From Chrysoperla carnea (Eukaryota; Arthropoda; Insecta; Neuroptera; Chrysopidae): a stretch of DNA of 64,000 nt. The notes under the pieces were generated by a model, which made no database searches, was not told where the DNA came from, and worked only from the letters and a program-made list of their open reading frames with translations. Shown one piece after another: positions 32,440 to 45,544 of this stretch. Every line of letters begins with the position of its first letter. The first letter of the stretch is position 1. The position numbers and the translations under genes were made by a program. Where the stretch lies: the NCBI RefSeq assembly GCF_905475395.1, contig NC_058342.1, positions 30,896,140-30,960,139 of the forward strand, given 5' to 3'.

Positions 32440-33335
32440 TGAGGCACTTTGAAACTGACACCATTTTAAAGTCTATCTATATTCAGTTAGACAAGTTATC
32501 ATCGCCTGGCATGATTTGGTGGGGGCTAAAATAGCCTGGCAGATGATTTAAGGATGTATGAGCATGACAACAATGTTTGATTTAAAGGCTCAAAATTTGT
32601 TTGTAGGTAGTCTTTTACTCAAAGAATATGTGGTTAAAATTTCAGTATAGGTAACCGTGCAAATTTTTAAGAAAAAAGTCATTAAAAATCGATATAAAAT
32701 ACATTGGCTCTTATGGAGGAATCTCAAAAAACGACATATTTTGGAAGTTTTTGATAATTTTCATTTGGAATGAATGAAAACAAATTTAAAAAAAAACTTT
32801 TTAATAGAAAGTAAACATATTAGCAATGAATTAGAAAAGAAAAAAACTAAGTGTCACCGTCCATATAAGGGATGTAAGAGCAGGGTAGATTAAGGGTTGA
32901 AATTATTTTTATCTTATTTTCAACTTTGATGATGAGTTTTGTTATAACTTCATGAATGTAGACGAAAAATAAGAATAAAATTTTTCGATATGTGCCTTGG
33001 TTTTCGAAATATCGAAAGCTAAATAATTAAACAAAATTTTCAATTTTCGATATTTTGAAAATTAAGCCAGATATCGAAAAATTTTATTCTTACTTTTCGT
33101 CTTATATCGTCAAGTAATAATATAAATTTATCATCAAAATTGAAAATATCTATTTTTAAATTTGTGCCCCCACTACCATGCTCATACATCCTTAAATAGT
33201 GCATTTTTATCATCTGCACTATTTAAGTCATCTGCCAGGCTATTTTAGCCCCCACCAAATCATGCCAGACGATTATATTTCGTATGATTGAATATTAGAC
33301 TTTAAAATGGTGTAGATTTCAAAGTGATATATCAT
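32440..33335. mobile_element. Outer fold-back element interrupted by a nested element
   Basis: Left arm 32440-32547 (landmarks accattttaaagtct, ggcatgatttggtggggg, ctaaaatagcctggcagatg) is mirrored by the right arm at about 33219-33335 (catctgccaggctatttta, cccccaccaaatcatgcc, agactttaaaatggt). The arms exceed 100 bp. The loop has been filled by the TTAA element at 32547-33196. Confidence 0.7.
32547..33196. mobile_element. TTAA-type MITE nested in a fold-back
   Basis: Left ttaaggatgtatgagcatg and right catgctcatacatccttaa are perfect inverted repeats of 19 bp including TTAA on each side. Interior dyads (aaaatttttcgatat / atatcgaaaaattttat) give further hairpins. About 650 bp, non-coding. Confidence 0.75.
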
Positions 33336-33619
33336 CATAGATCATTTGACAATGGTTCAAATCGCGGAATCAAATGATCGAGGATGAACACATAGAGTGC
33401 CGGTATTAACTGCCAGCGCTCACTCCGATTTGATACAATCAGATTCGTGAATTTTCCATCTTGAACTCCATCCAGCGGCTGTTTTATATAATACGATTCC
33501 CAAAAACCTCTATTAACAAAACATAGAGAGCAAAGAGTATATCTAGAGAGGAAATATATTAATTAATTAGCATTTCAATTGATTTAAATGAATATATAAA
33601 TATATTTGATAAACATATA

Positions 33620-34016
33620 CAGTCAAACCTGGGTAAATGAGAACTGGATAAGTGAGAAAACTCTATAAGTGAGAGTAATAGCCAGGAGCCGTCATTTTAA
33701 GCTCCCAAAACCTTTATAAGCGAGAAACAGAAACCTCTATAAGAGAGAGTCGTTTTTCCCTCATGGACCTCCGTAAGTGAGACTGCTACTTATCTATACC
33801 TCTATAAGCGACAGTCGAGCTTTATTTATTTATATTGTTTAGGAGACTTATTTACTACATTCGTACTTCCTGTGACTTGTTATTGCTGCGTACACCTATA
33901 ACAGAGAAACGCTATCCATGTACCTGCATTAGCGAGAAACTCGGGTTAGTGAGAAATCTCTATAAGCGAGAATGAGATTGTGCTCCCTTGAACTCTCGCT
34001 TATACAGGTTTGACTG
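33620..34016. mobile_element. pogo-like MITE, copy 1
   Basis: Starts cagtcaaacctgg and ends aggtttgactg, with TA at 33618-33619 and 34017-34018. The interior repeats gagaaa-ctctataagtgaga phrases derived from the termini. It is related, in opposite orientation, to 59192-59465. Confidence 0.85.
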
Positions 34017-34242
34017 TATTTTGTTTTATCATCATATTCATATCCTTAACACATTTATTCCATGTTATTTAATTAATCGTATTGTTTTGTTTTGCTGTTT
34101 CAAATTGATTCAACATTTATTAGTTGCACAAATAAATTAGTGATTGCTAGTCTATTTCAGCCATTTCTAGAAAATCGACACTCCGTGTCATAAAAAATGC
34201 AAATGTTGTATCATTCTAAGTGTTACAACTATAACATTATAT

Positions 34243-34272
34243 GTTAATTCAATTCAATTCAATTCAATTTAT
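34243..34272. repeat. (AATTC)n microsatellite
   Basis: About five tandem ttcaa pentamers. Confidence 0.8.
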
Positions 34273-34348
34273 TCATTCTTTTTTTAAACAATACAATATT
34301 GTACAGAACATGTCATTAAAAGGGATAGGGAAAAAGAATACATACATA

Positions 34349-34822
34349 CATGTCACACATATATAACTGATATTGCCATATAATACATACTATACAATTT
34401 GGACATAATTTGCGCTCTCACGGAAAAACAGTGATGTTTACGAAAAAAGTTTAGTTTATTTTTTTATGAGGAACATTTTTTATATTTAAACTTTTGTTCT
34501 ATCTCAAACGGTTTACAAGATGGGTCTTACAGACACAAGACCCAATTGACCTATGTTACTCATTTACGAACTTGACCTCACTTTTTATGTCCTAAGCACG
34601 CTATAAAAATTTCAGCTCGATATCTTTTTTCGTTTTTGAATAATCGTGATGATAGACGGACAGACGACAGACAGGCAGACACACAACCGGAAATGGACTA
34701 ATTAGGTGATTTTATGAACATCTATACCAAAATTTTGTTCATATTATCAATATTTTAAGCGTTACAAAGTTGGTACTAAACTTAGTATACCTTGGTATGT
34801 TTCATATACATGGTATAAAAAT
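34349..34822 (+). repeat. Dispersed repeat family A, near-complete copy
   Basis: Runs from tgtcacacatatataactga, gcgctctcacgg and cagtgatgtttacg to gacagacaggcagacacac, aattaggtgattttatgaac and catatacatggtataaaaa. Non-coding. Confidence 0.85.
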
Positions 34823-35049
34823 AAATAAAGCTAGAAAACTCAAAATTTATCACTCTAAAGTTTTTCAAAATGATAATTTTATCTATCGTTTAAGTATTTA
34901 CTTTTATATTTATTCAATTCAGTTTTTTATAAATAATAAATGAAATTGGATCATATTTTGTTTAAAATTAGAAAGTGTGGTTAAACTGTTTAAAAACTTT
35001 TACTATATGTGTTTCTTATATTTTGTGTTATATATCACATCTTCCAATA

Positions 35050-35121
35050 GCCGTGATCGTCTAGTGGTTAGGACCCTACGTTGTGGCCGTAGTAACCCAG
35101 GTTCGAATCCTGGTCACGGCA
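35050..35121 (+). tRNA. tRNA-His (GTG anticodon)
   Basis: 72 nt. The acceptor stem GCCGTGA pairs with TCACGGC before the A at 35121. The D arm is TCGTCTAGTGGTTAGGA. The anticodon stem CTACG/CGTAG holds loop TTGTGGC with anticodon GTG at 35083-35085. The T arm is CCAGGTTCGAATCCTGG, giving a clean internal B box. No intron. A T-run beginning near 35151 serves as RNA polymerase III terminator. The wording matches the usual animal tRNA-His, and the helices are intact, so it is probably functional. In mature tRNA-His an extra G is added at position -1. Confidence 0.95.
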
Positions 35122-35484
35122 ATGTGCAAGCATTGTCACGGTGGAAGTTATTTTTTTTTTTTTTATTTTTTTATTAGTTATTAATATTTAATTATAAAAA
35201 AAATTAATTTTTTTTAACGCAAACTAAATTAACTTCTATTTCTATTTTTAACTCCTGAAACTAAAAGAGGTATGTTAGTTTTGAAACTTGTATGTTTCTA
35301 TCTGTCTGGTGGTCAACTCTTGGCGCAAAGAGACGGTTATATGTTAACGTGTGTATCTGTGTTTCTGCCTGTGGCATCCTAGCTCCTAAATGAATAAATC
35401 ATTTTTGATTTAATTTTTTTTTGTATAAAAAGGTGATTAAAGTGTTTCAGAAAATGGATAAAAAGATACACATTTAAGATTTTG

Positions 35485-37012
35485 AAACCCACTAATTTTG
35501 GGTTCTTTTTTTCAGCTGTGATGTCAGTTTTTCGCTAGCTATTACTAATGTGCTTAATTCCAGAACCAGGACTCCACAATCTTGAAACCTATTACAGCTT
35601 GGTTAATTTTGATCGCAAATTTGAAAAGTATGACCCAAATTTAGTAGGATTGCATACTTGGTTTATATAAATTGGACAAAATTTGGATGTGATAGAGCAA
35701 AATTAATTTTTTAGGATTCTGATGACGTCATAAAGTTCAAAAATTCGATTTTTTTGATAACACAGGGAAATTTTATCCGATTTTATTGGAATTTTTTTTG
35801 AAACCCACTAATTTTGGATTGTTCTTTTCAGCTGTGATGTCAGTTTTTCGCTAGCTATTACTAATGTGCTTAATTCCAGAACCAGGACTCCACAATCTTG
35901 AAACCTATTACAGCTTGGTTAATTTCGATCGCAAATTTGAAAAGTATGACCCAAATTTAGTAGGATTGCATACTTGGTTTATATAAATTGGACAAAATTT
36001 GGATGTGATAGAGCAAAATTAATTTTTTAGGATTCTGATGACGTCATAAAGTTCAAAAATTCGATTTTTTTGATAACACAGGCAAATTTTATCCGATTTT
36101 ATTGGAATTTTTTTTGGAACCCACTAATTTTGGGTTCTTCTTTTCAGCTGTGATGTCAGTTTTTCTCTAGCTATTACTAATGTGCTTAATTCCAGAACCA
36201 GGACTCCACAATCTTGAAACCTATTACAGCTTGGTTAATTTTGATCGCAAATTTGAAAAGTATGACCCAAATTTAGTAGGATTGCATACTTGGTTTATAT
36301 AAATTGGACAAAATTTGGATGTGATAGAGCAAAATTAATTTTTTAGGATTCTGATGACGTCATAAAGTTCAAAAATTCGATTTTTTTGATAACACAGGGA
36401 AATTTTATCCGATTTTATTGGAATTTTTTTTGAAACCCACTAATTTTGGATTGTTCTTTTCAGCTGTGATGTCAGTTTTTCGCTAGCTATTACTAATGTG
36501 CTTAATTCCAGAACCAGGACTCCACAATCTTGAAACCTATTACAGCTTGGTTAATTTCGATCGCAAATTTGAAAAGTATGACCCAAATTTAGTAGGATTG
36601 CATACTTGGTTTATATAAATTGGACAAAATTTGGATGTGATAGAGCAAAATTAATTTTTTAGGATTCTGATGACGTCATAAAGTTCAAAAATTCGATTTT
36701 TTTGATAACACAGGCAAATTTTATCCGATTTTATTGGAATTTTTTTTGGAACCCACTAATTTTGGGTTCTTCTTTTCAGCTGTGATGTCAGTTTTTCTCT
36801 AGCTATTACTAATGTGCTTAATTCCAGAACCAGGACTCCACAATCTTGAAACCTATTACAGCTTGGTTAATTTTGATCGCAAATTTGAAAAGTATGACCC
36901 AAATTTAGTAGGATTGCATACTTGGTTTATATAAATTGGACAAAATTTGGATGTGATAGAGCAAAATTAATTTTTTAGGATTCTGATGACGTCATAAAGT
37001 TCAAAAATTCGA
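35485..37012 (+). repeat. 316-bp satellite, five units with a 632-bp dimer period
   Basis: The marker cagctgtgatgtcag recurs at 35513, 35829, 36145, 36461 and 36777, exactly 316 bp apart. Units 2 and 4 share variants (ctaattttggattg, cagtttttcgctagc, taatttcgatcgc) and units 3 and 5 share others (gggttcttcttttcag, tttttctctagc, taattttgatcgc), so the array is built of two-unit blocks. Every unit contains the palindrome TGACGTCA. A divergent single unit lies inverted at 42309-42563. Confidence 0.95.
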
Positions 37013-39286
37013 TATACTTGTCTTATCAAAATTTGATAAAATTTGCATGTGATGAACTTTTGTTTTAATTTTTTCATAAACTAAAAGATTTAATACAATT
37101 TTAGATTAAAAGTTCTATACTTAGTATAGAGACACTCTACTAATGTAAATAATATAAACATACCTATATTTCATCATTAACTTGAATGAAGTGTCAAATT
37201 AACTATTTTAAAGTAGTTAGTGATAAGAATGATAAGAATTGGTTACATTTATATTTGTCAATTGCTTGTCTATTTATAGGTTAGGTTCATATTATTGTTA
37301 TTGTCTGTAATACGTGACCATGTTTTTTATTTGACCAAATAAAGGACGAACTTATTGAAGCTATTTAACGTATTCGCACCGTGTGTGAGTTTTATTGGAG
37401 GCGTTTCCATGGTAACGATACTTTAATTATATAATTGTATGGATTGCATTTATGACTTACATTGGAAATTTAATATTATTGTCTCACAAATTTAAATAAA
37501 TAATTATGATCATTTACATTTGAAAAATAATATTTGTGCAATTTGATTTCTTATTTTTACAATTTGTTTTTCAATAATGTTAATTTGACATTTTTTATAA
37601 CATTAACATGTAAAGAATTGCAAATTAGTCATAACAGTCTCCTTTATCGCAAAAATTTATCACTGGAAGCGCTGGCATCGATTTTATTGTCCCTACAATA
37701 ACTACGCACACAACGAATATAAACAGAAGAAATTTCTTCATGTTTTATGAAAATATTTATTGAAATAATCATAATTTACATATTTTTATTATGCCATTTA
37801 TTTTTTACATTTATTTCAAATTTTTGGGTACGTTTTATAAGTCAAAAGTCCTTCATACATTATACTTTTAATAACTTGTTCTATCTTAACACATTATACC
37901 ACTAATATGAGAGTGAGACTTTACATTTCAATGGAAAACACTGATGACGTTTTTACATTTTAAGTTTTTTCATGAGATCAGAAAATGATAAAAATTTGTT
38001 AAGTAAATAAAACAACGCTATTAGAATTCAATTTGAAAGTTAAAAATGCATTTGATTAAATCAAAAACAAATTCACTGATGACCATGTCATTGATTCGAC
38101 AACCAGAGAGCTATGGGCAAATACTAATGAGTTGATAATGACTTAATAAAAGTGAGTTCATTTACACGCTTCTCTGTAAACGTGATTATAAAAAATTTTG
38201 TTTTTGTGTTTGTGTTTTGATTATTAAGTATTTTTTATCAAGGTAGAATATCCGTAAACCCTCTTTTTATATCCTGTATATATGAAATATATATCAAGGT
38301 ATACTAATTTTAGTCTCAGGTTTGTAACGCGTAGAAAAACTCTTCTACAGCTTCTGTTCAAAAACAACTTAATGTATGACGAAATGTATTTGGTATATGT
38401 ATACATACGATGTCTAAGTATTATGTACAATCTCGTAAGGGCCATCACTAATCTTAAGATGATCTGGTATGATATCTAGATACGGAATACTAAAAGGGAA
38501 ATTTTATTAGAAAAATATTATAAATTGAGGGAATACAAAAGTAAATATTTTCCAAGAATGGGTTGGTACTTAATACGAGTAAAAATAGCAAATTTCTTAA
38601 TAAAAACGTTATCAGTTCAGTGCCGGTGTTTCACATTTTGCCGGGAAATTTCATATTGTATTCACTTTTGAAAGTAATATTAAATGTAGAAAATATGTGC
38701 GATTTTCAAAAACTAACTTTTTTACCGAATGAAATAAAATTTTGAGTAGATGATGATCCTTTCTATATTGTTTCATAAAAATCGATTTAGTAGTTATTAA
38801 GAAAACTCCTGAAACTGCTTAGACTTACGTAAGGACGTTTATTACGCACGAAGGAAGAAAGACCTAAGCTCACTAAAAACTAAAAAGTATAAAATAAAAT
38901 TTCACTTCAAATAAAAATCACTTAAGCTATTCAAAACCTTAATATTCAATTTTTTTGCAAAACATTTAATTGGTATTGGACACAAAATTTAAATTAAAAT
39001 GAGTAATGACCTTATTGTTAATCGAATTATTTGTCTAATTACTTCCCCAAAGTATTATGTATTCATATCGAATAGTTCCTAATTTGTTTTTTACAAATTT
39101 TTTTATAATAATAATATGCAAATTTTATTTTGAAGGTTTTATTTCTTACTTTTAAAAAATCTTTATCAATCATATTTTAATGAATTCTAATTGTTTTTTT
39201 GGGGGTCAAAATTCCTATTATGTATATTATTGTCATTTGTTCAAAAATCTTTGCTTAATGGCGAGGAAAATGAAATAAGAGGCGTT
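37013..39286. other. No gene seen
   Basis: Contains only a family A end fragment at 38275-38340 (atatcaaggtatactaattt, minus orientation). Otherwise AT-rich with no coding motif. Confidence 0.4.
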
Positions 39287-39830
39287 AAAATAGGGAATAT
39301 TCATGTATTTTTTTAAATATTTTTAATTCATTGTTTACACCGTTATAACATAGTAACAAATATAAATACTGTTTGTAATTAAGTGTAAAAAATATTTCAA
39401 ATAGAGAATAATTTTGAGATGCTTAAACGCAGTCCTTTTGGCGCTCTCTATTGATGACGTATTAATATGTGAGCTGTCAATTGGTGACAGTTCAATGTAT
39501 AATTTACACTTTCAAAAAGTTTTACAATCCAGAATTTACACACGTTATTATTAAGTTTTCTAATAAAAAGCCGTAGAATAATATAACTCAATGTAATATC
39601 GTACAAAAAATTAGTAATTAATACCATACAATATGTCAACAAATATGACAAGCCACATACTATGACGTCACGTCCGTTTTAGAAATTTGAATTTCTCGCA
39701 CTGAATTTGTACTTTTATTAATTAATTTTAAGTAATTAAAAAGATATGAATTACTAAAAAAATGGTTTAGTTGAAATGTCTAGCCAATAAAGTTACAGAA
39801 AAAAACTTGAACATGAATATACCCTATTGC
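39287..39830. mobile_element. Element C, copy with both inverted ends
   Basis: Left aatagggaatattcatgta and right acatgaatataccctatt are inverted, about 20 bp. The interior contains tttggcgctctctattgatg, gtcaattggtgacagttcaa and ccacatactatgacgtcacg, which recur at 52741-53105 and 53777-54001. About 545 bp, no coding sequence. Non-autonomous DNA transposon is the likely class. Confidence 0.65.
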
Positions 39831-40464
39831 GGTGGTAGAAATAAATAAGTTGCCTGCAGTATATCCACTACTTCGCATTCTATAATGACTGGCGCAATCA
39901 ACGATTATATTTTTTAAATGTATAGTCTTTCGTCATATAAAGGATTGGTCGCCACATTACAGCCGGTATAACGGGACAAATTTTCTTCAAAGGTCAAACA
40001 AATCTTTTTAAAATGAGAGTTTTCTATATCTGTGTTCAATTTATTATGTAACGAAGTGGTTATTTGGAAAAACGTGTATGCAAAAATATCAATCATCCCC
40101 ATTTCTATTTCAAAAGAATGTAATTATACGTGTTTTCCTGTTTTTCATTTAGTAAATTATGTAAATTAGAAAATTTTTCATGATTACTTTGTCACCTTTT
40201 ATTAAGTATGTGTACATATTAGGAAAGTAAATGAAGTTGTCTCCGTATTTTTTCTGTTTCTTTGTTTGTACGAATAGACGAAGAAACGAAGGAATAAATT
40301 TCGAAAAATTTGAGCAGTAAGTCGATTTTGAATGCGGTTTTCGGAATTCGATTCGTTAGAGCATCAGGAAATTTTGTGACATAGTCTGATTTATAAGAAA
40401 TTAAAAATATGCAATTAGCAGTTAATATTAAATTCACAATTTGGTTACTAGTGACCAAAATGAT
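39831..40464. other. No gene seen
   Basis: AT-rich, nothing recognised. Confidence 0.4.
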
Positions 40465-40960
40465 TTCAAACTTATTACACGTGGGTTTTTGGGTTTGCTG
40501 AACACGAATATCGTGACAGAATAGGTCTCAGGTGTACCTGGTGCTCAGAGTAAACGATTCTCCATCGTCTAGTGGAGTTTCTGGGAAATTTGTTGTATAA
40601 TCGTGCCAAATTCATTACACGAGGGTTTTTGAGGTCGCTGGACACGAATATCATAACAGATTTGGTCTCAAAGATACCTGGTGCAACGTAATTCCCGTCG
40701 TCTCCCGGAGTTTTTGAGAAATTCATCATATAATCAATCCAAACTCGGTACACGGGGGTTTTTAGGGTCACTGGACAAGAATATCGCTACAGAATCAATC
40801 TCAGAGGTACCTGGTTCAACGGTATCTCCGTTTCCTACTGGAGTTTTCGAGAAATTCGTCATATAATCAGTACAAACTCATTACTCAGGAGTTTTTGGAA
40901 TCGCGGAACAATAATATCGTGACGGAATTGGTCTCGAGAGTAGAATATCGCTATTATAAA
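40465..40960 (-). pseudogene. Decayed coding minisatellite, about 133-140 bp units
   Basis: The marker tacac-gggttttt recurs at 40476, 40616, 40749 and (degenerate) 40882. On the minus strand successive units spell variants of SSDLKNPRVMNLARLYNKF and NSKN-VMSLY-LYDEFLENS, with frameshifts and stops between them. The units therefore once encoded repeats of about 44-45 residues. 40475-40771 remains open for 98 codons but shows mixed frames. I do not recognise the family. Confidence 0.5.
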
Positions 40961-42308
40961 AGTGAGGAAATATGGTACAGCACATTGAGATGTATAATGT
41001 GGTAGGCATCTTTAGACTTTTTATTCAATGAAAAAATCAACTGAATGTAACTCGTGGCTCTGATATTTTAGCGTTAAAATCAAATTCACAGAGTCGAAAA
41101 TAAACTTCGAATAATCAATTTATAATTAAAACTATATTGTGATAATTGCGTGTTGATGAAAATATAAATAAAAAACAAATAATTTTATATTTCCATAATG
41201 ATATGGGCTGTTTTTAGAGTCGTTTAACAGGTTTCTTAGTGATTGACATGTTTGTTTTAAACCGTAAATAATTCATGTGTAGTTTTGATTAACATGTTCA
41301 AAACACTCATGGCGGTAATTAATTTACTAAATATTTTTTATTGAAGTGTTTCACTAAAACGTGAATCGTTATCAATTTTTTTTATTGCACTTATGTGACT
41401 TCGTGCAAAATGTCGTCACGTGTCCGTAAATAAGCAAGAAATCGTTTTGTCTTAATATTAAATTCAAAAATTCGTAGCGCAAGAGCTGTGTTGGCTAAGC
41501 GAATTTCCTCAGAGATTGAAAAAAATAGCACATTTCCTAAGAATTAATGAAAGGGAAATATAATTATTTCAAAGTTTTCCACTATAAATGTTTAAAACGC
41601 TGTTTCTTTTACATAAAAAATTTTAGACCTTTCTAATAAAACAAAAATATTGTTTTTTCATTATGGAAAATTATAAACAATTTTTTAAATCACACTCTGG
41701 TGTTAAAAATTATTATTAAAATAAGAGAATAAAACAATTGAATTATTGATATTTTAAGATATTTTAACATTGATCCTTATGGGAAATCACAGATTATATT
41801 TTATTTCACAAAATTGGACGTTAAGATTTTCAGTTCTTTGAAGGCCCCTAAAAATTTAACTGGTTCATTATGATATAATAATGGACAAATATGCCAAGGT
41901 TCATTAAATTCTGAATGCAAAGTCTATTACCGATAGTACTACCTTAAGGAACATGTTTTTAATTTTATCAAAATGAATTCTTTAAAAAATTTGTATTTGG
42001 GAAACTTGCACTTTAAGCTATTTTTTAAATGAATTTTCCCTTTTTTCCAATACACACAAATTCTTTCACATTAAATTTTTTAGTTTTTCCTTAATCTATT
42101 TTTAAGAAATATGCCTTTTGTGTTAATAACAAAAAATACCCTGTGGCGTTTATAAAGTCTAATAATGTAATAAATAGATACGACAGGTCTGTATTTACTT
42201 TATTTTGACATGTTTATTGCAAAGATACATTAATTATTCCACCAAAACTCAATTTACAATTCAGAAATATATTCACATTTAATTTGTTTAATAATAATTG
42301 CCTGTGTT
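40961..42308. other. No gene seen
   Basis: AT-rich. A lone TTAA-MITE-like right end occurs near 41930-41947 (agtactaccttaa). Confidence 0.4.
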
Positions 42309-42563
42309 ATCGAAAAAATCGAATTTTTGAACTTTATGACGTCATCAGAATCCTAAAAAATTAATTTTGCTCTATCACATCCAAATTTTGTCCAATTTAT
42401 ATACACCAAGTATGTAATCCTACTAAATTTGGGTCATACTTTTCAAATTTGTGATCAAAATTAACGTAGCTCTAATAGGATTCATGAATGTGAAGTCCTG
42501 GTCCCGGAAATAAGCACATAAGTGATAGCTAGCGAAAAACTAACATCACAGCTGAAAAGAATG
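42309..42563 (-). repeat. Isolated unit of the 316-bp satellite
   Basis: Reverse complement of the 35.5-37.0 kb unit: atgacgtcatcagaatccta, tctatcacatccaaattttg and tcacagctgaaaag are all present. It is diverged and has no tandem neighbour, so the repeat also exists as a dispersed element. Confidence 0.85.
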
Positions 42564-45544
42564 AGTTTGTGATATTTTGTAAGTCGAATAATATTAATAA
42601 TTCGACATCCATACGTATAATATGCTTTTTATCTCAACAAAAGTGTATGTACACTTTTAAAAAATACTACCAGTGTTTATTTAAAAAATATAGAAATTCA
42701 TTACAAAAATATTTGTCTAGTGTACCTAAACATAGAGGGCAAACGAGTGTTTTATATACTTAATTTTTTCGAATGCAATCTGGTGCAATGATCTTAAAAT
42801 TTAATGGCTATAGTACAACTGAAAAGGGCATCAATACAATCAATATCTAATAAATTCGTGTATTGGAACAAAGCCATTATTGATAACATAAATAATCCGG
42901 CTAAGAATTTGGCAACCTTGTAAACATCTCACAGATGTGAGATGTCTCATAAACAATAAACAATTCAATCAATTTTTTAAATCTGAAACTGACTGAACAA
43001 ATAAATAAATTTAGTTTAAAACAGTGTACAGACTAGGAAGAGCGCTGGTCTCAAATAAAAGTTGTGAGTTCGATACCCACTCGAGTGTAGTTTTCATCCA
43101 TACCTAACATATGGATGTTAAAAAATGTTAAATCGGTAAAAAAGACCCCGAAAAAAAATTACGAGTTAGTTGGGTTGAGTTTGTCGACTATAGAAGATTT
43201 GGATAGATTCTGAAGTTTGTAGCCCTTGCGTTGAAAAATAGGCCACTATAAGCAGAAATTTTTTTCCGGACCTACTTTTTCGGGTCTATTATTTCGTAAA
43301 TCCTGCTCAGACATATCCTTAAATTTCAAAGATATACTCTTGTAGACTATCTATGTTGAATATATATACGTCTATGTTTTCGTTTCTGTTGATGCATAAA
43401 TGAACGAAGTCGGTTAGTATGAGATCTACGCACTAACGCCATCTGTTGATGTATAAGCGAACGAATTACGTTTACAAATATTATTTACGTGATACAAATA
43501 TTATTTTGATTTAAATTCAATGAATATAAATTAGTTGCTAACTTGACTAGTCATGAAGCATCTAACAAGGGAAAAATATGATCTTAGTGGTGGAGCTTTG
43601 CTGTTCAACGAGTTTTTTAATCTATTTTAAATAGATATAAAATTTATTTGTGGATATAGAATTGAATGATTGTTATCATTTCATAATCATATTTTTGAAA
43701 AATCATAAATTAGTTGGCACAATATTCGAATGCGTCATTTTGTATGTCCTACACATCTTGTCAACTCACATGTCACATACAATCAACTGACATGAACATT
43801 TGATGCCTATAAGTTTTACATCTTTTGAAGAAAAAAAAATTGAACTTTATCCAAAATAAGACATGTGACAACAAACAGAATTCATAATTTGTGTATCAGT
43901 GCTTAAGGTATTTCTAACGACATGAAACTGAAAGTAGTTTTTCACGAAAATGCGAAAAGAGTAAGTTTTCAACGACATAAAGTTGTAAAACCAATTGTAG
44001 AAGAATTTTGTAAATGGATATAGGAATCAAACTATTTTGAAGACATTTTTGAACAATTGTAATTCGCATTTGTACTACAGGAAGTAACTTTCCAAATAAA
44101 ACTAGATATACGGGGTGGCCTTAAAGTATGGAAACCCCCAGTTAATTTGGCCATTATAGCTTCTTGGCTTTATTGACCAGGATTGCCCCTCTTGCCTTAT
44201 GAAATAAGATATTTGACCTTAGAATGACCTTGAAGGTCATGGTCAAAGTCATATTTGGACGTAAAATATTCTGCTCTATTTGGAACATTTACGAACATTC
44301 GACTTGGTTCTTTACTTGGAGTCTTAAAAAACCTTTATCATTAAAAATTTTCAAAAAATCAATTTTTGTTTAGATTAAGAAGTTTCTTAGTATCATAGAA
44401 ATACTCTCCTAAAATTTTTCTAGACGTTTTCTGAGTCATTAGATTAGACAAACATTTTCTATGTTGTAGCTTGAAATCGATGGAATAAATCGCTCTTCAT
44501 GTGGAATTTTGGTTGATACCTGAGAAACTACAAAATTGAACCCAATTTTAGTATTTTTTTGGGCCGAGATACATCGAGTTGCACCAAATTCTGAAATAAA
44601 AACTGTTGGAAAGCTAAACGATGGATTACATCCTATTTAGGGTCAAAGCATCCCTAATTTGTTTATTTATATACATGGTGTTTCAAAAAGAATGGAAACT
44701 CCTGGAGATCTCACAGAGTCAGCGAGAAAAAAATGAAAAACACCATATCCGACGTATTTTTTGCCGAAAAATCCAATGGTGACTTTGGATTTTACTTTTT
44801 ACATAACCTTAAATCTACAGCGAACCAAAAAACGATTTATCGAATACGAAACCCCTACTTTTTATTGTGAATTTGAAAACAAGTCGAATAATCTAAATTT
44901 CAAATTACTACCCTGTCTAATTCACCTGACACACAAGAGTATTACTTAATCACATACAAGACGCATTCAGATTACAATAAAAAGAAAAAATCTATTCACA
45001 TTCATAAAAATACCAAACTGTGATAAAACACAAAAAAAATACTGCAAATAATTCCACACAAACTGTAACTTTTGAACTTTTTTATCACTTAAAATTTAGA
45101 TCTTCCTGAGCACTCCCTTAAAACTATTATATTGGGTAAGGCTCATATCGGGTCCCTTAATTGATGAAAATCAGACGTGTGTGTTTAGTGTCCTGAGGTT
45201 TTTAGAGTTTACTCCGAAACTCTTAACAATAAGAGATAGAATGTTCTGGTTGGGTAAGAAAGTTCAAGTTATTGGTTTATTGTGCCTAATTTCATTCTAT
45301 CCCCATTTGATTATGTTAAAGAGACGAAAAGGGGATTGATACATTCTTGAGAATGTTCGGGGGAGGGGGTAGTTTGTTAAACTTTTTGTCCTGACTCGAT
45401 TACAATAACTTCTATTTATTATGTTTTTCCAAAAACGTGAATAGAAGTTTAAAGGGGGAGAAAAAAAATCACATTGTTTGAACTTAAAACAAAACATGCA
45501 CAAAAAGATTCATGAGCATCAGAGCCCCATCACTTCAAGTCATC
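42564..45544. other. No gene seen
   Basis: A weak tRNA-like remnant lies at about 43030-43085 (gaagagcgctgg ... gtgagttcgatacccac). Mariner-like end phrases (ggggtggccttaaagtatgg near 44110 and tggtgtttcaaaaagaatgg near 44680) suggest old transposons without visible partners. No coding exon. Confidence 0.35.

Noticed and set aside
34977..35177. 66-codon plus-strand open frame
   Set aside because: It runs through the tRNA-His gene and its T-run; no protein character.
43030..43085. tRNA-like segment
   Set aside because: The T arm resembles a tRNA but the 5' half and acceptor pairing are missing.
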